Of a DNA stretch of 64,000 bases, positions 22,049 through 35,121 are shown piece after piece. Below the pieces are notes generated by a model. It saw only the letters and a list, made by a program, of their open reading frames with translations, did no database searches and was not told where the DNA came from. This stretch comes from Gammaproteobacteria bacterium LSUCC0057 (GTDB lineage: Bacteria > Pseudomonadota > Gammaproteobacteria > Pseudomonadales > Porticoccaceae). Made by a program: the position numbers and the translations under genes. Numbering within the stretch: position 1 is the first letter of the stretch; each line of letters begins with the position of its first letter. The stretch is taken from positions 364,249 through 428,248 of the forward strand of contig SPIA01000002.1 in NCBI GenBank assembly GCA_004535795.1, written 5' to 3'.

Positions 22049-23920
22049 CTATGCGGCGCTGCGTTTTTTCAACTGTATCAACAACAGTGAAATCGCCGCC
22101 GGGGTAACCCCGGGAATACGCGCTGCGCGCGCCAGCGTCTGCGGTTGAGCCTCGGTCAGTTTCTGTTTGAGCTCGTTGGAGAGGCCGGAGATAGTCTGAT
22201 AGTTGAAATCGGGCGGAATCGCTGTCTGCTCGTGACGCTGCAATCGCTCAATGTCTTGCTGCTGACGATCGATATAACCGGCATATTTTGCCGCTATCTC
22301 GATCTGCTCGCAGACGCCGGCATCCAACTGCGGCGCATCGGGCAGTTGCGCCAGCACCGCATAGTTTAGCTCTGGGCGCTTAAGCAACTCAAACAACGAA
22401 TACTCTCGCGACAGTGGTTTATCGCAGTGGCGGTTGATAATCTCTGCCGCGGCGCTATTGGGTTGCGCATAGGTGCTGCGCAAGCGCTGCCGCTCCAACT
22501 CTATCGCTTCGCGCTTGCGGTTAAAGGCGCTCCAGCGTCGATCATCCACCAAGCCGAGCTGACGACCCTTCTCAGTCAGTCGCAAGTCGGCATTATCTTC
22601 GCGCAGCAGCAGGCGATATTCCGCGCGACTGGTGAACATTCGGTAGGGCTCGAGAGTGCCCATGGTGATGAGATCATCGACCAGCACCCCGATGTAGGCC
22701 TCGTCGCGACGCGGGCACCAACTCTCTTTGCCCTGTACCTTGAGCGCCGCGTTACAACCGGCCAATAACCCCTGCGCAGCCGCCTCTTCATAGCCGGTGG
22801 TGCCGTTAATTTGCCCAGCAAAGAACAAATTGCTGACAAAACGGCTCTCGAGCGAGTAGTGCAGATCTTGCGGATTAAAGTAATCGTACTCAATGGCATA
22901 GCCAGGCCTGGTGATATGCGCCTGTTCAAAACCGACGATAGAGCGCACCAGTGCTATTTGAACATCAAAGGGCAGACTGGTAGAGATACCGTTAGGGTAG
23001 AGCTCATGAGTGGTCAGACCCTCAGGCTCAACAAAGACTTGATGGCTGCTCTTCTCAGCAAAGCGCACCACTTTGTCCTCGATAGAGGGGCAGTAGCGCG
23101 GCCCGACGCCATCGATCACTCCGGTGTAGAGCGGCGAGCGGTCCATACCACCTTGAATAATATCGTGTGTCTGCTGGTTGGTGTGGGTGATGTAACAGCA
23201 AATTTGACGAGGGTGTTGGGCGACATCTCCTAAATAGGACATCACCGGCAGCGGTTTGTCTCCCCACTGTTCGGTCATTTTGCTGAAATCCACGGAGCGG
23301 GCATCAATCCGTGGCGGGGTGCCGGTTTTTAGTCGATCCACCCGCAACGGTAGCTCACGCAGCCGCGCCGCCAGTGAGGTGGCCGGCGGATCGCCAGCCC
23401 GTCCAGCGGCATAGTTTTGCAAACCAACATGGACCTTGCCAGCCAGAAAGGTCCCGGCAGTAACCACCACGGTGGTGGCGTGAAAGGTCAGCCCCATCTG
23501 AGTAACCACCCCTTCAACGCGGTCACCTTTAACAATGAGATCGTCCACCGCCTGCTGGAACAGCTGCAGGTTCTCTTGGCTCTCTAAAATTTCGCGCACA
23601 GCGGCGCGGTACAAAACCCGGTCAGCCTGGGCGCGGGTGGCCCGAACCGCTGGACCCTTGCGCGAGTTGAGCACGCGAAACTGTATGCCAGCCAGATCGG
23701 TGGCGGTTGCCATCGCACCGCCTAAAGCGTCAATCTCTTTGACCAGGTGGCTTTTGCCGATACCGCCAATGGCGGGGTTGCAGGACATCTGCCCAAGCGT
23801 TTCAATATTGTGAGTGAGCAGCAAGGTCTGACAACCCATGCGTGCAGCCGCCAACGCCGCTTCGGTACCGGCGTGGCCACCGCCGACCACGATGACATCA
23901 AAGACAGTAGGGTAACGCAT
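22049..23920 (-). CDS. mnmG: tRNA uridine-34 5-carboxymethylaminomethyl modification enzyme MnmG (GidA)
   Basis: FAD- and NADH-dependent half of the MnmE-MnmG complex that modifies wobble uridine in tRNA. It has 623 residues, with the FAD motif [38 protein letters not shown], and a C-terminal helical MnmE-binding domain. A GAGG Shine-Dalgarno precedes ATG 23920. Its partner mnmE is nearby but on the opposite strand, beyond the probable origin. In enterics mnmG is also the gene next to oriC. Confidence 0.98.
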   Translation of the reverse strand: MRYPTVFDVIVVGGGHAGTEAALAAARMGCQTLLLTHNIETLGQMSCNPAIGGIGKSHLVKEIDALGGAMATATDLAGIQFRVLNSRKGPAVRATRAQADRVLYRAAVREILESQENLQLFQQAVDDLIVKGDRVEGVVTQMGLTFHATTVVVTAGTFLAGKVHVGLQNYAAGRAGDPPATSLAARLRELPLRVDRLKTGTPPRIDARSVDFSKMTEQWGDKPLPVMSYLGDVAQHPRQICCYITHTNQQTHDIIQGGMDRSPLYTGVIDGVGPRYCPSIEDKVVRFAEKSSHQVFVEPEGLTTHELYPNGISTSLPFDVQIALVRSIVGFEQAHITRPGYAIEYDYFNPQDLHYSLESRFVSNLFFAGQINGTTGYEEAAAQGLLAGCNAALKVQGKESWCPRRDEAYIGVLVDDLITMGTLEPYRMFTSRAEYRLLLREDNADLRLTEKGRQLGLVDDRRWSAFNRKREAIELERQRLRSTYAQPNSAAAEIINRHCDKPLSREYSLFELLKRPELNYAVLAQLPDAPQLDAGVCEQIEIAAKYAGYIDRQQQDIERLQRHEQTAIPPDFNYQTISGLSNELKQKLTEAQPQTLARAARIPGVTPAAISLLLIQLKKRSAA

Positions 23921-23975
23921 GAAAACCTCAGAATGGCGACACTTAAAAATGGCATGCAGTAATTATTGATCGGGC

Positions 23976-24004
23976 ATTATACGCCAAGCTGCTTATTCTT
24001 TAAC
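23976..24004 (-). promoter_or_regulatory. Probable mnmG promoter
   Basis: Minus-strand perfect TATAAT at 23981-23976. GTTAAA lies 17 nt upstream (24004-23999), a weak -35. Transcription would start about 50 nt before the mnmG ATG. In many bacteria transcription of this gene influences origin firing; here that is only an inference from position. Confidence 0.45.
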
Positions 24005-24295
24005 CACTATTTGATTGGTGCCAACCTTAATTGTTGCCGTGAACGAACTCAAACAGTGAATAGATAAGTTAATATTATTTAAAGTGTATTGAAGTGGGTG
24101 AGTTATAGTCTTACTGTTATTGGTCCCGATTGAAATCTTGGATAAAAACAAAAAAAATCAACTGTAACAATGACTTGTAGTGGATTTAGGCTGTAATCAC
24201 CGCTGCGTTGTCTGCATATAAGGCGGGCATAGGTTGTGTGTTAGCAGTATAACTTTGCCGGGTATTTGGGTGGATGTCGCACAACTCGGCAATAC

Positions 24296-24304
24296 TGTGG
24301 AAAA
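24296..24304 (-). promoter_or_regulatory. DnaA box (relaxed)
   Basis: Reads TTTTCCACA on the minus strand and matches TTWTNCACA. It lies about 94 bp before the three-box cluster. Confidence 0.45.
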
Positions 24305-24397
24305 ACTCAGCGATTACCCAAAGGTTGTGAACAGTTTGTTATTTCTAGGCCATAACCACTTCCTATCACCTGTTTTTTGAAGCTTTTTGCCTTAATT

Positions 24398-24428
24398 TGT
24401 GGATAAAGCTGTGTATAGGTGTGGGTAA
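24398..24428 (-). promoter_or_regulatory. Cluster of three DnaA boxes
   Basis: Minus-strand TTATCCACA (24406-24398, perfect consensus), CTATACACA (24418-24410, one mismatch to TTATNCACA) and TTACCCACA (24428-24420, one mismatch). Starts are 12 and 10 bp apart, about one helical turn. This is the phasing expected for cooperative DnaA binding. Confidence 0.65.
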
Positions 24429-24483
24429 CTGGCTGTGAGTGAGTTTGTGGTGACTGCTGCACGGTAATAATTTCTCTTTTTGC

Positions 24484-24512
24484 TTGCGCGGCGCAGTCGC
24501 TTTCATTAAAAT
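24484..24512 (+). promoter_or_regulatory. Probable rpmH promoter
   Basis: TTGCGC (24484-24489), 17-nt spacer, TAAAAT (24507-24512). The leader to the rpmH ATG at 24579 would be about 60 nt. It lies just downstream of the DnaA boxes. Confidence 0.5.
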
Positions 24513-24578
24513 CGCCGCCCCGCAGCGCAATGTGCCGCTGTTGTAGATCACACACATCGGTATGAGTGGAAAGCGACC

Positions 24579-24713
24579 ATGAAAAGAACATTTCAACCCA
24601 GCGTTATTAAGCGCAAGCGTACTCACGGTTTCCGTGCCCGTATGGCGACTAAGAACGGCCGCGCCGTGCTGTCGCGCCGCCGCGCCAAAGGGCGCAAGCG
24701 TCTGGCCGCGTAA
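24579..24713 (+). CDS. rpmH: 50S ribosomal protein L34
   Basis: A 44-residue, extremely basic ribosomal protein beginning [20 protein letters not shown] and ending in an [16 protein letters not shown] tail, the canonical L34 sequence and length. A GGAAAG-like motif precedes ATG 24579. It is the first gene of rpmH-rnpA-yidD-yidC-mnmE on the plus strand. This block is usually divergent from dnaA but here runs towards it. Confidence 0.98.
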   Translation: MKRTFQPSVIKRKRTHGFRARMATKNGRAVLSRRRAKGRKRLAA

Positions 24714-24724
24714 TTAGCCCCCGT

Positions 24725-25129
24725 TTGGATAGCTGTGTAGCCTTGTCTTCACAGCCGCTTGACTTGCTAAATAATCGCTTCAGCTGCCAACAGCGGCTAC
24801 TGAAGCCGGCACAATTCAAAGCAGTGTTTGACCGCAATATTACTAGGGCGGGCAACGCTGCTTTTTTGTTGTTGGCGCTCCCCAACAATGGCCACTATTC
24901 GCGGTTGGGGTTGGTAGTAGGTAAAAAAGCCCTGAAGAGTGCCGTGGCGCGCAACGCGGTAAAGCGCATAGTTCGCGAGCAATTTCGCCACCACCGTTTT
25001 AGTTGCCCGATTGATCTAATTTTTTTGGCTAAATCCGGTATCAATGCGGTTGAAGCAGCGCTGCTCGCCGGTGAGCTCGGGCGACAATTTGCTCGCTTAG
25101 ATAAACGTTTGGTCGAGTTGATGAAATGA
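24725..25129 (+). CDS. rnpA: Ribonuclease P protein component
   Basis: Protein subunit of RNase P, which matures tRNA 5' ends. It has the RNR signature [14 protein letters not shown] and the [13 protein letters not shown]-terminal motif. The start is uncertain: there is no ATG, and TTG codons at 24725, 24743 and 24764 are possible; the frame shown gives 134 residues, somewhat long for the family (about 120). It is 11 nt after rpmH and overlaps yidD by 4 nt (ATGA). Confidence 0.93.
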   Translation: MDSCVALSSQPLDLLNNRFSCQQRLLKPAQFKAVFDRNITRAGNAAFLLLALPNNGHYSRLGLVVGKKALKSAVARNAVKRIVREQFRHHRFSCPIDLIFLAKSGINAVEAALLAGELGRQFARLDKRLVELMK

Positions 25130-25443
25130 GTCTTGCGCAGCTGCCGCGGCGGCTAGCCGCCAAGTTGGTGCGCGGCTATCAAGTAGCGATTAGTCCATGG
25201 CTTGGTAGCAACTGTCGCTTTCAGCCTACCTGCTCACAATACGCTCTGGAGGCAATAGAGTTACACGGTCTACTAAAGGGGGGTTACCTTAGTTGCCGTA
25301 GGATTATAAAATGCCATCCGTTTCACCCCGGCGGTGTCGACTGTGTACCGCCGAAAACTCTGTGCAATCATCCACAGCGAGATGACGTGCATCAAACCCT
25401 AGCGCCACGGCGTCAGCACAACCCCAAAAAAGAGTCTCGATGA
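25126..25443 (+). CDS. yidD: Membrane protein insertion efficiency factor YidD
   Basis: Small membrane-associated protein that assists YidC. The family core is clear: [20 protein letters not shown], then [26 protein letters not shown]. Its 105 residues include a hydrophilic C-terminal tail of about 30, longer than the minimal family core. It overlaps rnpA by 4 nt upstream and yidC by 4 nt downstream, indicating coupled translation. Confidence 0.95.
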   Translation: MSLAQLPRRLAAKLVRGYQVAISPWLGSNCRFQPTCSQYALEAIELHGLLKGGYLSCRRIIKCHPFHPGGVDCVPPKTLCNHPQRDDVHQTLAPRRQHNPKKESR

Positions 25444-27116
25444 TGGATTGGCAAAGAAACGGTTTATTGGCAGGTATTTTGTTAGTAGCGGTGCTGTTGT
25501 TCAGCCAGTGGCTAGGCTTCAGTGAGGCGCGCAAACCCGAACCTACTGCCGAACAGTTGCTGATACCTGATCAGCAGCAGCTGCCAACGGCACTGGTCGA
25601 TGAGTTAGTTGACGAGGCCGCTGCACAGTCAGATCTGCCACAACTTAGCGGCTCAGCCGCACAGCTGCCGGCGGTTACTGGCACCACCAATAGTCGCCTA
25701 GTCACTGTTGAGAGCGAGCAGTTTACTGTGGTCATCGACAGTTACGGTGGTGACATTGTCCAAGTGAAGCTAAAACAGCATCTGACCGAGCCGCAAGCAA
25801 AGGGGGGGCGGCCCTTCACACTGCTGACTCGCACCCAAAACAATACCTATATCGCTAAAAGCGGTTTGGTTGGGGTCAATGCCACTGATACCCGTGACGG
25901 CCGACCACAGTTTACGGTGGCGCGCGACAATGTCGAGGTGGATACCGGTATCGAGCAGCTAGATCTGGTCACCCGCCAAGCGGGGGTGCTGTTGACCAAA
26001 CGCTTTACCTTTACCCCGGGCAGCTACCAGATAGGTATTGAGTATCTTATCGACAACATTTCGGCTGAGCGCTGGAGTGCGGTGTTCTATGGGCAGATCA
26101 ACCGCGACTCCCACCAGCCACTGGTGAATGCCACCGGGGTACAACCCTATCTCGGTGCGGCGCTGCGCACGGCGGAGAAAAATTATCGCAAAGTGACCTT
26201 TGGTGATATGCAAGAGGGCAAGCTGCAGGAGAGTATTCGCGGCGGTTGGGTGGCGATGTTGCAGCACTACTTTATTGGCGCCTGGATCCCCCCGCAGGAC
26301 GCCACCAACCACTTCTCCCTGCGCCAGATCGGCGGTCAAGATCTCTATGTCATGGGTTACACCAGTGAGCCTATCGTCGTCGAGCCCGGTCAGAGTGGCA
26401 GCTATAAAACCTCTTTTTACGCCGGCCCGAAAGATCAGGATACTCTTGCCGAGTTAGCGGAGTATCTCGATCTCACCATTGATTACGGCTTTCTATGGCT
26501 ACTAGCCAAACCGATTTTTACCCTGATGCAGTGGATTCACAATGTCGTCGGTAACTGGGGCTGGTCGATAATTCTGTTGACCGTAGTGATCAAGCTGGTG
26601 CTCTACCCGCTCTCCGCCGCCAGCCTTAAGTCAATGGCTAAAATGCGCAAGTTGCAACCAGAAATGGCCCGCTTGAAAGATCTCTACGGTGACGATCGCC
26701 AAAAAATGTCCGCCGAGCTGATGGGCTTGTATAAAAAACACAAGGTCAACCCTGCTGGGGGTTGTCTGCCGGTGCTGTTGCAGATGCCGGTATTTATTGC
26801 CCTCTACTGGGTGTTGTTAGAGAGTGTCGAGATTCGCCATTCATCCTTTATTTTCTGGCTGACTGATCTAAGCGCTAAAGACCCCTATTTTGTGCTGCCG
26901 CTGATTATGGGTGCCAGCATGTTCTTTATGCAGCGCTTGCAGCCGATGCCGCCAGACCCGATGCAGGCAAAGATCATGCAGATCATGCCGATCGCTTTTA
27001 CCTTTTTCTTTATGCTGTTCCCGGCGGGGTTGGTGCTCTACTGGACGACCAACAACTTACTGTCGATGGCGCAGCAAGTGATCGTTAACCGGCAGATTGA
27101 AAACGGCAAAGGCTGA
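25440..27116 (+). CDS. yidC: Membrane protein insertase YidC
   Basis: Inserts and folds inner-membrane proteins, including F-ATPase subunit c. It has 558 residues: an N-terminal anchor ([20 protein letters not shown]), a large periplasmic beta domain (to about 340), then the conserved insertase core. The core includes [41 protein letters not shown] split over two segments, and a final [16 protein letters not shown]. The start overlaps the yidD stop. Confidence 0.98.
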   Translation: MMDWQRNGLLAGILLVAVLLFSQWLGFSEARKPEPTAEQLLIPDQQQLPTALVDELVDEAAAQSDLPQLSGSAAQLPAVTGTTNSRLVTVESEQFTVVIDSYGGDIVQVKLKQHLTEPQAKGGRPFTLLTRTQNNTYIAKSGLVGVNATDTRDGRPQFTVARDNVEVDTGIEQLDLVTRQAGVLLTKRFTFTPGSYQIGIEYLIDNISAERWSAVFYGQINRDSHQPLVNATGVQPYLGAALRTAEKNYRKVTFGDMQEGKLQESIRGGWVAMLQHYFIGAWIPPQDATNHFSLRQIGGQDLYVMGYTSEPIVVEPGQSGSYKTSFYAGPKDQDTLAELAEYLDLTIDYGFLWLLAKPIFTLMQWIHNVVGNWGWSIILLTVVIKLVLYPLSAASLKSMAKMRKLQPEMARLKDLYGDDRQKMSAELMGLYKKHKVNPAGGCLPVLLQMPVFIALYWVLLESVEIRHSSFIFWLTDLSAKDPYFVLPLIMGASMFFMQRLQPMPPDPMQAKIMQIMPIAFTFFFMLFPAGLVLYWTTNNLLSMAQQVIVNRQIENGKG

Positions 27117-27122
27117 CATGTT

Positions 27123-28496
27123 ATGCCGGCCAGCGATCGCGATACCATCGTCGCCGTTGCCACTGCGCCTGGCCGCGGTGGCATTGGTATCGTGCGGCTC
27201 TCCGGGCCCGATGCCAAGCCGTTAGCGGAGCGAGTTTGCGGCCGTCCGCTGACGCCGCGCCAAGCGCACTTTAGCGACTTTAGGGGCAGCAATGGAGAGT
27301 TGATCGACCAGGGCATTGCGCTCTACTTTGCCGCTCCTCACTCCTTTACTGGCGAAGAGGTGGTCGAGCTCCAGGGCCACGGCGGCCCGGTTATACTCGA
27401 TAGCTTGTTGGCGGTGTTGTTGGCGCTAGGTGCCCGCCAAGCGCGACCGGGCGAGTTTAGTGAGCGCGCATTTCTCAACGATAAGCTCGACCTCACTCAG
27501 GCGGAGGCGATAGCCGACCTGATCGATGCCGGCAGTCAGGCCGCGGCGCGCTCGGCGTTGCGCTCTCTGCAAGGCGATTTTTCGCGCGCTATCGACGCTT
27601 TGTTAGAGCAGTTGATTGCGCTGCGGGTATTTGTCGAAGCGGCAATAGACTTTCCTGAGGAGGAGATCGATTTTCTTGCCGACACCGCACTGCAAAACAA
27701 CCTTCAGCGACTGCTGGAAGCACTGCAGAAGACGCTGGCCAGAGCCCGCGAAGGCGCGCTGCTGCGCGACGGCATCAAGGTAGTTCTGGCGGGGCGGCCC
27801 AATGCCGGTAAATCGAGTCTGCTCAACCGGCTCTGCGGCCGCGATAGTGCCATTGTGACCGAGTTGGCCGGCACCACCCGCGATCTGTTGCGCGAGCAGC
27901 TGGTGTTGGCGGGGTTGCCTATTGAAGTGGTCGATACCGCCGGCTTGCGCGACAGCGACGATCCGGTCGAGCGCGAGGGGATCCGCCGCGCGCGCGCGGA
28001 AATCGCCGCCGCCGATCTCTGTGTGGTGCTAATTGACGACCGCCATTGGCCGCGCGCCACACCACCGCCGTTGGCGCCGATTTTACAAGAGCTGATCGGC
28101 GACAGCGCGTTGCTCGATCGCACTATCGTGGTGCTCAATAAAGCCGATCTCTACACTCTACCGACCGGTCAGATTGACGCTGACTATCCGCTGTTTTCGC
28201 TGTCAGCGGCGAGCGGTGATGGTGTTGAGCTTCTGGTGGCGGCAATCAAGCAGATGGCCGGCTTCAGCGGCAGCGAGGCGGGCGGCTTCTCGGCGCGGCG
28301 CCGGCACATTGATGCGCTAGAGCGAGCCCAAGCGTTGGTAGAGCAGGGTAACCGACAGCTGCGAGCGACCGCCGCCGGCGAGCTGCTGGCTGAAGATCTG
28401 CGCCAAGCGCAACAAGCACTGGGCGAGATTACCGGTCAGGTCAGCAGTGATGACCTGCTCGGAGAGATATTCTCCTCGTTCTGCATCGGTAAGTAG
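27123..28496 (+). CDS. mnmE: tRNA modification GTPase MnmE (TrmE)
   Basis: GTPase partner of MnmG in wobble-uridine modification. It has 457 residues: an N-terminal folate-binding domain ([22 protein letters not shown]), then a G domain inserted in a helical domain. G-domain motifs are GRPNAGKSS (G1), AGTTRD (G2), DTAGL (G3) and NKAD (G4). The invariant C-terminal FCIGK is present. It is 6 nt after yidC. Its 3' end faces the dnaA promoter region, the opposite of the usual orientation of this block. Confidence 0.98.
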   Translation: MPASDRDTIVAVATAPGRGGIGIVRLSGPDAKPLAERVCGRPLTPRQAHFSDFRGSNGELIDQGIALYFAAPHSFTGEEVVELQGHGGPVILDSLLAVLLALGARQARPGEFSERAFLNDKLDLTQAEAIADLIDAGSQAAARSALRSLQGDFSRAIDALLEQLIALRVFVEAAIDFPEEEIDFLADTALQNNLQRLLEALQKTLARAREGALLRDGIKVVLAGRPNAGKSSLLNRLCGRDSAIVTELAGTTRDLLREQLVLAGLPIEVVDTAGLRDSDDPVEREGIRRARAEIAAADLCVVLIDDRHWPRATPPPLAPILQELIGDSALLDRTIVVLNKADLYTLPTGQIDADYPLFSLSAASGDGVELLVAAIKQMAGFSGSEAGGFSARRRHIDALERAQALVEQGNRQLRATAAGELLAEDLRQAQQALGEITGQVSSDDLLGEIFSSFCIGK

Positions 28497-28634
28497 CCTA
28501 CGCCAGAGTATCTCGACTATTTTTTTTGATTGAGTCACGTTAATCACGCTATCGGTTGTCAGCGACCGTCGCTTGAGTGAAATTTTTAAGAAAAGTAGCC
28601 AACTCACACGATAACACCTCAACTTTTAACAGAC

Positions 28635-28643
28635 TTATCCACA
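28635..28643 (+). promoter_or_regulatory. DnaA box (perfect)
   Basis: TTATCCACA, the strongest E. coli-type consensus. It is about 220 bp before the dnaA start. Confidence 0.65.
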
Positions 28644-28681
28644 TTGTTGTTCATATATTAGCCATTTTAAAACAACCACTC

Positions 28682-28690
28682 TGTGGGTAA
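28682..28690 (-). promoter_or_regulatory. DnaA box (one mismatch)
   Basis: TTACCCACA on the minus strand, at the left edge of the AT-rich stretch. Confidence 0.5.
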
Positions 28691-28769
28691 CTTTCTCTGG
28701 GTGATATATTAAGTTATTAATAAATATAGTTTTTATTTTAAAGCTGTGGTTTTGTTATTAATCAGCCGG

Positions 28770-28800
28770 TGTGGATAACCGTGCCTTGACAGAGTAGAAT
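28770..28800 (+). promoter_or_regulatory. Probable dnaA promoter overlapped by a perfect DnaA box
   Basis: A perfect DnaA box (28770-28778, TTATCCACA on the minus strand) covers the -35 position of a TAGAAT -10 element at 28795-28800 (TGGATA at 28772-28777, 17-nt spacer). That arrangement would allow DnaA to repress its own gene. A consensus TTGACA at 28786-28791 also exists but has no matching -10 at 16-18 nt, so the exact promoter is uncertain. Confidence 0.4.
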
Positions 28801-28854
28801 CCTAAAAAAATCAGCCCACAGCAGCAGCGTCGCATTTGGGTTGTAAAAAACAGC

Positions 28855-30345
28855 ATGGAAGAGGGATTTGTGATCGCATCAATTTGGCAGCAGTGCCAAC
28901 AACGGCTGCAACTGGAGTTGCCTGCCCAGCAGTACACTACCTGGATAAAACCGCTAGCCGCTGAGAACGCCGCTGGGGTGCTTTCGCTGCGCGCCCCCAA
29001 CCGTTTTATTGAGGAGTGGGTGAACAATAAATATCGCGCCCGCATAGAGGAGTTAGTGGTCGCACTGGGTTACCCCGATACCTCAGTGGAGGTGGGCAGC
29101 CAAGCGGTTGGCACCGACTGGCGCGCCGCCAGCGAATCGCCGCCGGCTCAGCCGGCTCAGTCAGAGCCGCTGTCTGCTGCAGCTGGTGGCGCTATTGAGC
29201 GCGTTGAGGGCGAAACTGCCCAGCGCCCACAACAGCGAGAGTCGCAAGCCGAAAACGGCGATTTTGCCGGTGGTTTAATCGTCGGTGCGCCGGCGGTCCA
29301 TACCTCAGCGGCCGAGCGCAGCCTGCGCAGCAATCTTATGGAGAACTACACATTCGACAGTTTTGTCGAGGGTAAGTCTAACCAGTTGGCCCTGGCCGCG
29401 GCGGCACAGGTAGCGGAGAATCCGGGTGGCTCCTACAACCCACTGTTTATTTACGGCGGGGTTGGTTTAGGCAAAACCCACCTTATGCATGCCGTCGGCA
29501 ATGCGCTGCGCTTGCGCAAACCCAACGCCAAGATTGTCTATCTGCATTCGGAGCGGTTTGTCGCCGATATGGTCAAGGCGTTGCAGCTTAAAGCGATCGA
29601 TGAGTTCAAGCGGTTCTACCGCTCGGTCGATGCGCTGTTGATTGATGATATTCAATTTTTTGCCGGCAAAGACCGCTCGCAAGAGGAGTTCTTTCACACC
29701 TACAACGCACTGCTCGAGGGCGGACAGCAGATGATTCTTACTAGCGACCGCTACCCAAAAGAGATTGAGGGGGTCGAGGAGCGTTTGAAGTCGCGTTTTG
29801 GCTGGGGGTTAACGGTCGCGGTGGAACCGCCCGAGCTGGAGACGCGGGTGGCGATTCTCATGAACAAGGCGGAGCAGGGCGGTATGTTATTGTCGCGCGA
29901 CGCAGCGTTTTTCATCGCTCAGCGGATCCGCTCTAATGTGCGCGAGCTGGAGGGTGCGCTCAAGCGAGTTATGGCTCACGCGCAGTTCACCCGCCGCACT
30001 ATCGATATTGATCTTATCCGCGAGTCGTTAAAAGACTTGTTGGCACTCCAGGATAAGCTGGTTACCATAGATAACATTCAAAAAGTGGTGGCCGACTACT
30101 ATCAGATGAAATTGTCGGACTTGCTCTCTAAGCGGCGCACCCGCTCGGTTGCTCGCCCGCGCCAAATTGCGATGGCGTTAGCCAAGGAGCTGACCTCACA
30201 CAGCCTGCCAGAGATTGGCGAGGCCTTTGGTGGTAGAGACCACACCACGGTGTTGCACGCCTGCAGAAAAGTTAAAGAGCTGCAGGGTGCCGACCGAGAA
30301 CTAGAGCGGGATCTTAAGAATCTTTACCGGACCCTCTCAACATAA
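28855..30345 (+). CDS. dnaA: Chromosomal replication initiator protein DnaA
   Basis: AAA+ initiator that binds DnaA boxes and melts oriC. Domain I ([26 protein letters not shown]) is followed by a Gln/Ala-rich linker, the AAA+ domain with [10 protein letters not shown] (Walker A) and LLIDDIQFF (Walker B), and domain IV with the DNA-binding signature [15 protein letters not shown]. The frame from ATG 28855 has 496 residues. GTG 28870, after GAGGGA, would give the more usual short N-terminus. It heads dnaA-dnaN-recF-gyrB. Confidence 0.98.
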   Translation: MEEGFVIASIWQQCQQRLQLELPAQQYTTWIKPLAAENAAGVLSLRAPNRFIEEWVNNKYRARIEELVVALGYPDTSVEVGSQAVGTDWRAASESPPAQPAQSEPLSAAAGGAIERVEGETAQRPQQRESQAENGDFAGGLIVGAPAVHTSAAERSLRSNLMENYTFDSFVEGKSNQLALAAAAQVAENPGGSYNPLFIYGGVGLGKTHLMHAVGNALRLRKPNAKIVYLHSERFVADMVKALQLKAIDEFKRFYRSVDALLIDDIQFFAGKDRSQEEFFHTYNALLEGGQQMILTSDRYPKEIEGVEERLKSRFGWGLTVAVEPPELETRVAILMNKAEQGGMLLSRDAAFFIAQRIRSNVRELEGALKRVMAHAQFTRRTIDIDLIRESLKDLLALQDKLVTIDNIQKVVADYYQMKLSDLLSKRRTRSVARPRQIAMALAKELTSHSLPEIGEAFGGRDHTTVLHACRKVKELQGADRELERDLKNLYRTLST

Positions 30346-30377
30346 TTGTTAACTTATTGATTAATAAGGCAAAAAAA

Positions 30378-31478
30378 ATGAAGTTTTCGCTAGAAAGGGA
30401 AGCCCTACTGAAACCGCTGCAGATGGTCGTCGGTGTTGTTGAGCGCCGCCAGACACTGCCGATTTTATCCAACGTACTGCTGACTCTGCGAGATGGGCGG
30501 CTGTCGGTCACCGCCACCGATTTGGAGGTGGAAATTGTCGGTTACGCGGCGGTTAGCGGTGAGCTAGAAGAGGGTGAGGTGACCATTCCGGCGCGAAAGT
30601 TTGTCGATATCTGTCGCTCACTGCCAGATCGGGCGATGGTGTCATTTGCCAGTGCAGATGGCCGCGCCCAGGTCAAGAGTGGTCGCAGCCGCTTTACTTT
30701 GTCGACGCTGCCTGCCAATGAATTTCCCTCGGTAGATAGTGGCGACAGCTCTGCCACCGTGGCAATTGCTTCGGCGGCATTAAAAAAACTGATCGAGGCG
30801 ACCGCCTTCGCTATGGCGCAGCAAGATGTCCGCTACTACCTCAACGGCATGCTCTGGGAGTTGACGGCTGACAACCTGCGCGTCGTCGCTACCGATGGCC
30901 ACCGCATGGCGCTGGCCGACCACCCCTGCGAGAGCAGTGTCGCCGAGACTAGTAAGTCGATTCTGCCGCGCAAAGGTGTGGTGGAGCTTTCGCGTTTGCT
31001 AGGCGACGACGAGCAGATTGAAATACAGTTGGGTGGCAACCACCTGCGTATTGCTACCCCCGGTTTTCAGTTTATCTCCAAACTGGTCGACGGCGCCTAT
31101 CCCGATTACCAGCGGGTACTGCCCAAAGGTGGCGATAAAATTATTGAGGGCGATCGCGCTGAACTCAAGCAGGCCTTCAGCCGCACGGCAATTCTCTCCA
31201 ACGAAAAATATCGCGGTATTAAATTGAACTTGGTGGCCGGTCAGCTGCTATTGACCGCCAACAACCCGGAACAAGAGCAGGCAGAAGAAGAAGTGGCGGT
31301 CGATTACAGCGGCGAAGAGCTGGAGCTGGGCTTTAATGTCAGCTACCTTATCGATGTCGTCAACGCCTTAAAAGGTGAGAAAATCCGCCTGACGTTGGTC
31401 GACGCCAACAGCAGTGCTTTAATCGAAGACCCACAGCAGGGTTCCGCCCTGTATGTGGTTATGCCCATGAGGCTTTGA
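30378..31478 (+). CDS. dnaN: DNA polymerase III beta sliding clamp
   Basis: Ring-shaped processivity clamp. ATG 30378 (MKFSLEREALLKPLQ) gives 366 residues, the same as the E. coli clamp; a longer frame from a TTG at 30357 is unlikely. An AAGG motif precedes the ATG. The C-terminus is the canonical YVVMPMRL. It follows dnaA after 32 nt. Confidence 0.98.
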   Translation: MKFSLEREALLKPLQMVVGVVERRQTLPILSNVLLTLRDGRLSVTATDLEVEIVGYAAVSGELEEGEVTIPARKFVDICRSLPDRAMVSFASADGRAQVKSGRSRFTLSTLPANEFPSVDSGDSSATVAIASAALKKLIEATAFAMAQQDVRYYLNGMLWELTADNLRVVATDGHRMALADHPCESSVAETSKSILPRKGVVELSRLLGDDEQIEIQLGGNHLRIATPGFQFISKLVDGAYPDYQRVLPKGGDKIIEGDRAELKQAFSRTAILSNEKYRGIKLNLVAGQLLLTANNPEQEQAEEEVAVDYSGEELELGFNVSYLIDVVNALKGEKIRLTLVDANSSALIEDPQQGSALYVVMPMRL

Positions 31479-31523
31479 TTGCCCGTATAGCCCAGTCAAG
31501 TAGCCTCAGCGCCAGGTTCTATT

Positions 31524-35094
<3,571 letters not shown>

Positions 35095-35121
35095 TTGTAA
35101 GCTACTGAAATATCTAGAAAT

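Larger units (their letters stand above)
23921..24578. other. Favoured chromosomal origin (oriC) candidate, mnmG-rpmH intergenic region
   Basis: A 658-bp gene-free region where gene direction switches from minus (left) to plus (right), as expected at a replication origin. The left part (24000-24170) is A+T-rich, for example TAATATTATTTAAAG. The right part has four DnaA-box-like sites in one orientation: 24296-24304 (TTTTCCACA), 24398-24406 (perfect TTATCCACA), 24410-24418 (CTATACACA) and 24420-24428 (TTACCCACA). The last three are packed within 31 bp. In E. coli oriC also lies upstream of mnmG. The competing candidate is 28497-28854, and both regions could act together. No open frame here looks real. 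Confidence 0.55.
28497..28854. other. dnaA upstream region: second origin candidate with DnaA boxes and an AT-rich stretch
   Basis: A 358-bp gene-free region. Two perfect DnaA boxes flank it (28635-28643 plus strand, 28770-28778 minus strand), with a one-mismatch box at 28682-28690 (TTACCCACA, minus). Between the last two lies an almost pure A/T run (about 28704-28742, for example TTAAGTTATTAATAAATATAG) that could be a DNA-unwinding element. Pseudomonas origins lie next to dnaA, so this region may be oriC, part of a bipartite origin, or only the autoregulated dnaA promoter. mnmE has no clear terminator here. Confidence 0.5.

Noticed and set aside
28786..28791. Perfect TTGACA as the dnaA -35
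   Set aside because: No acceptable -10 lies 16-18 nt downstream (AATCAG or similar), so it is not called as the promoter.
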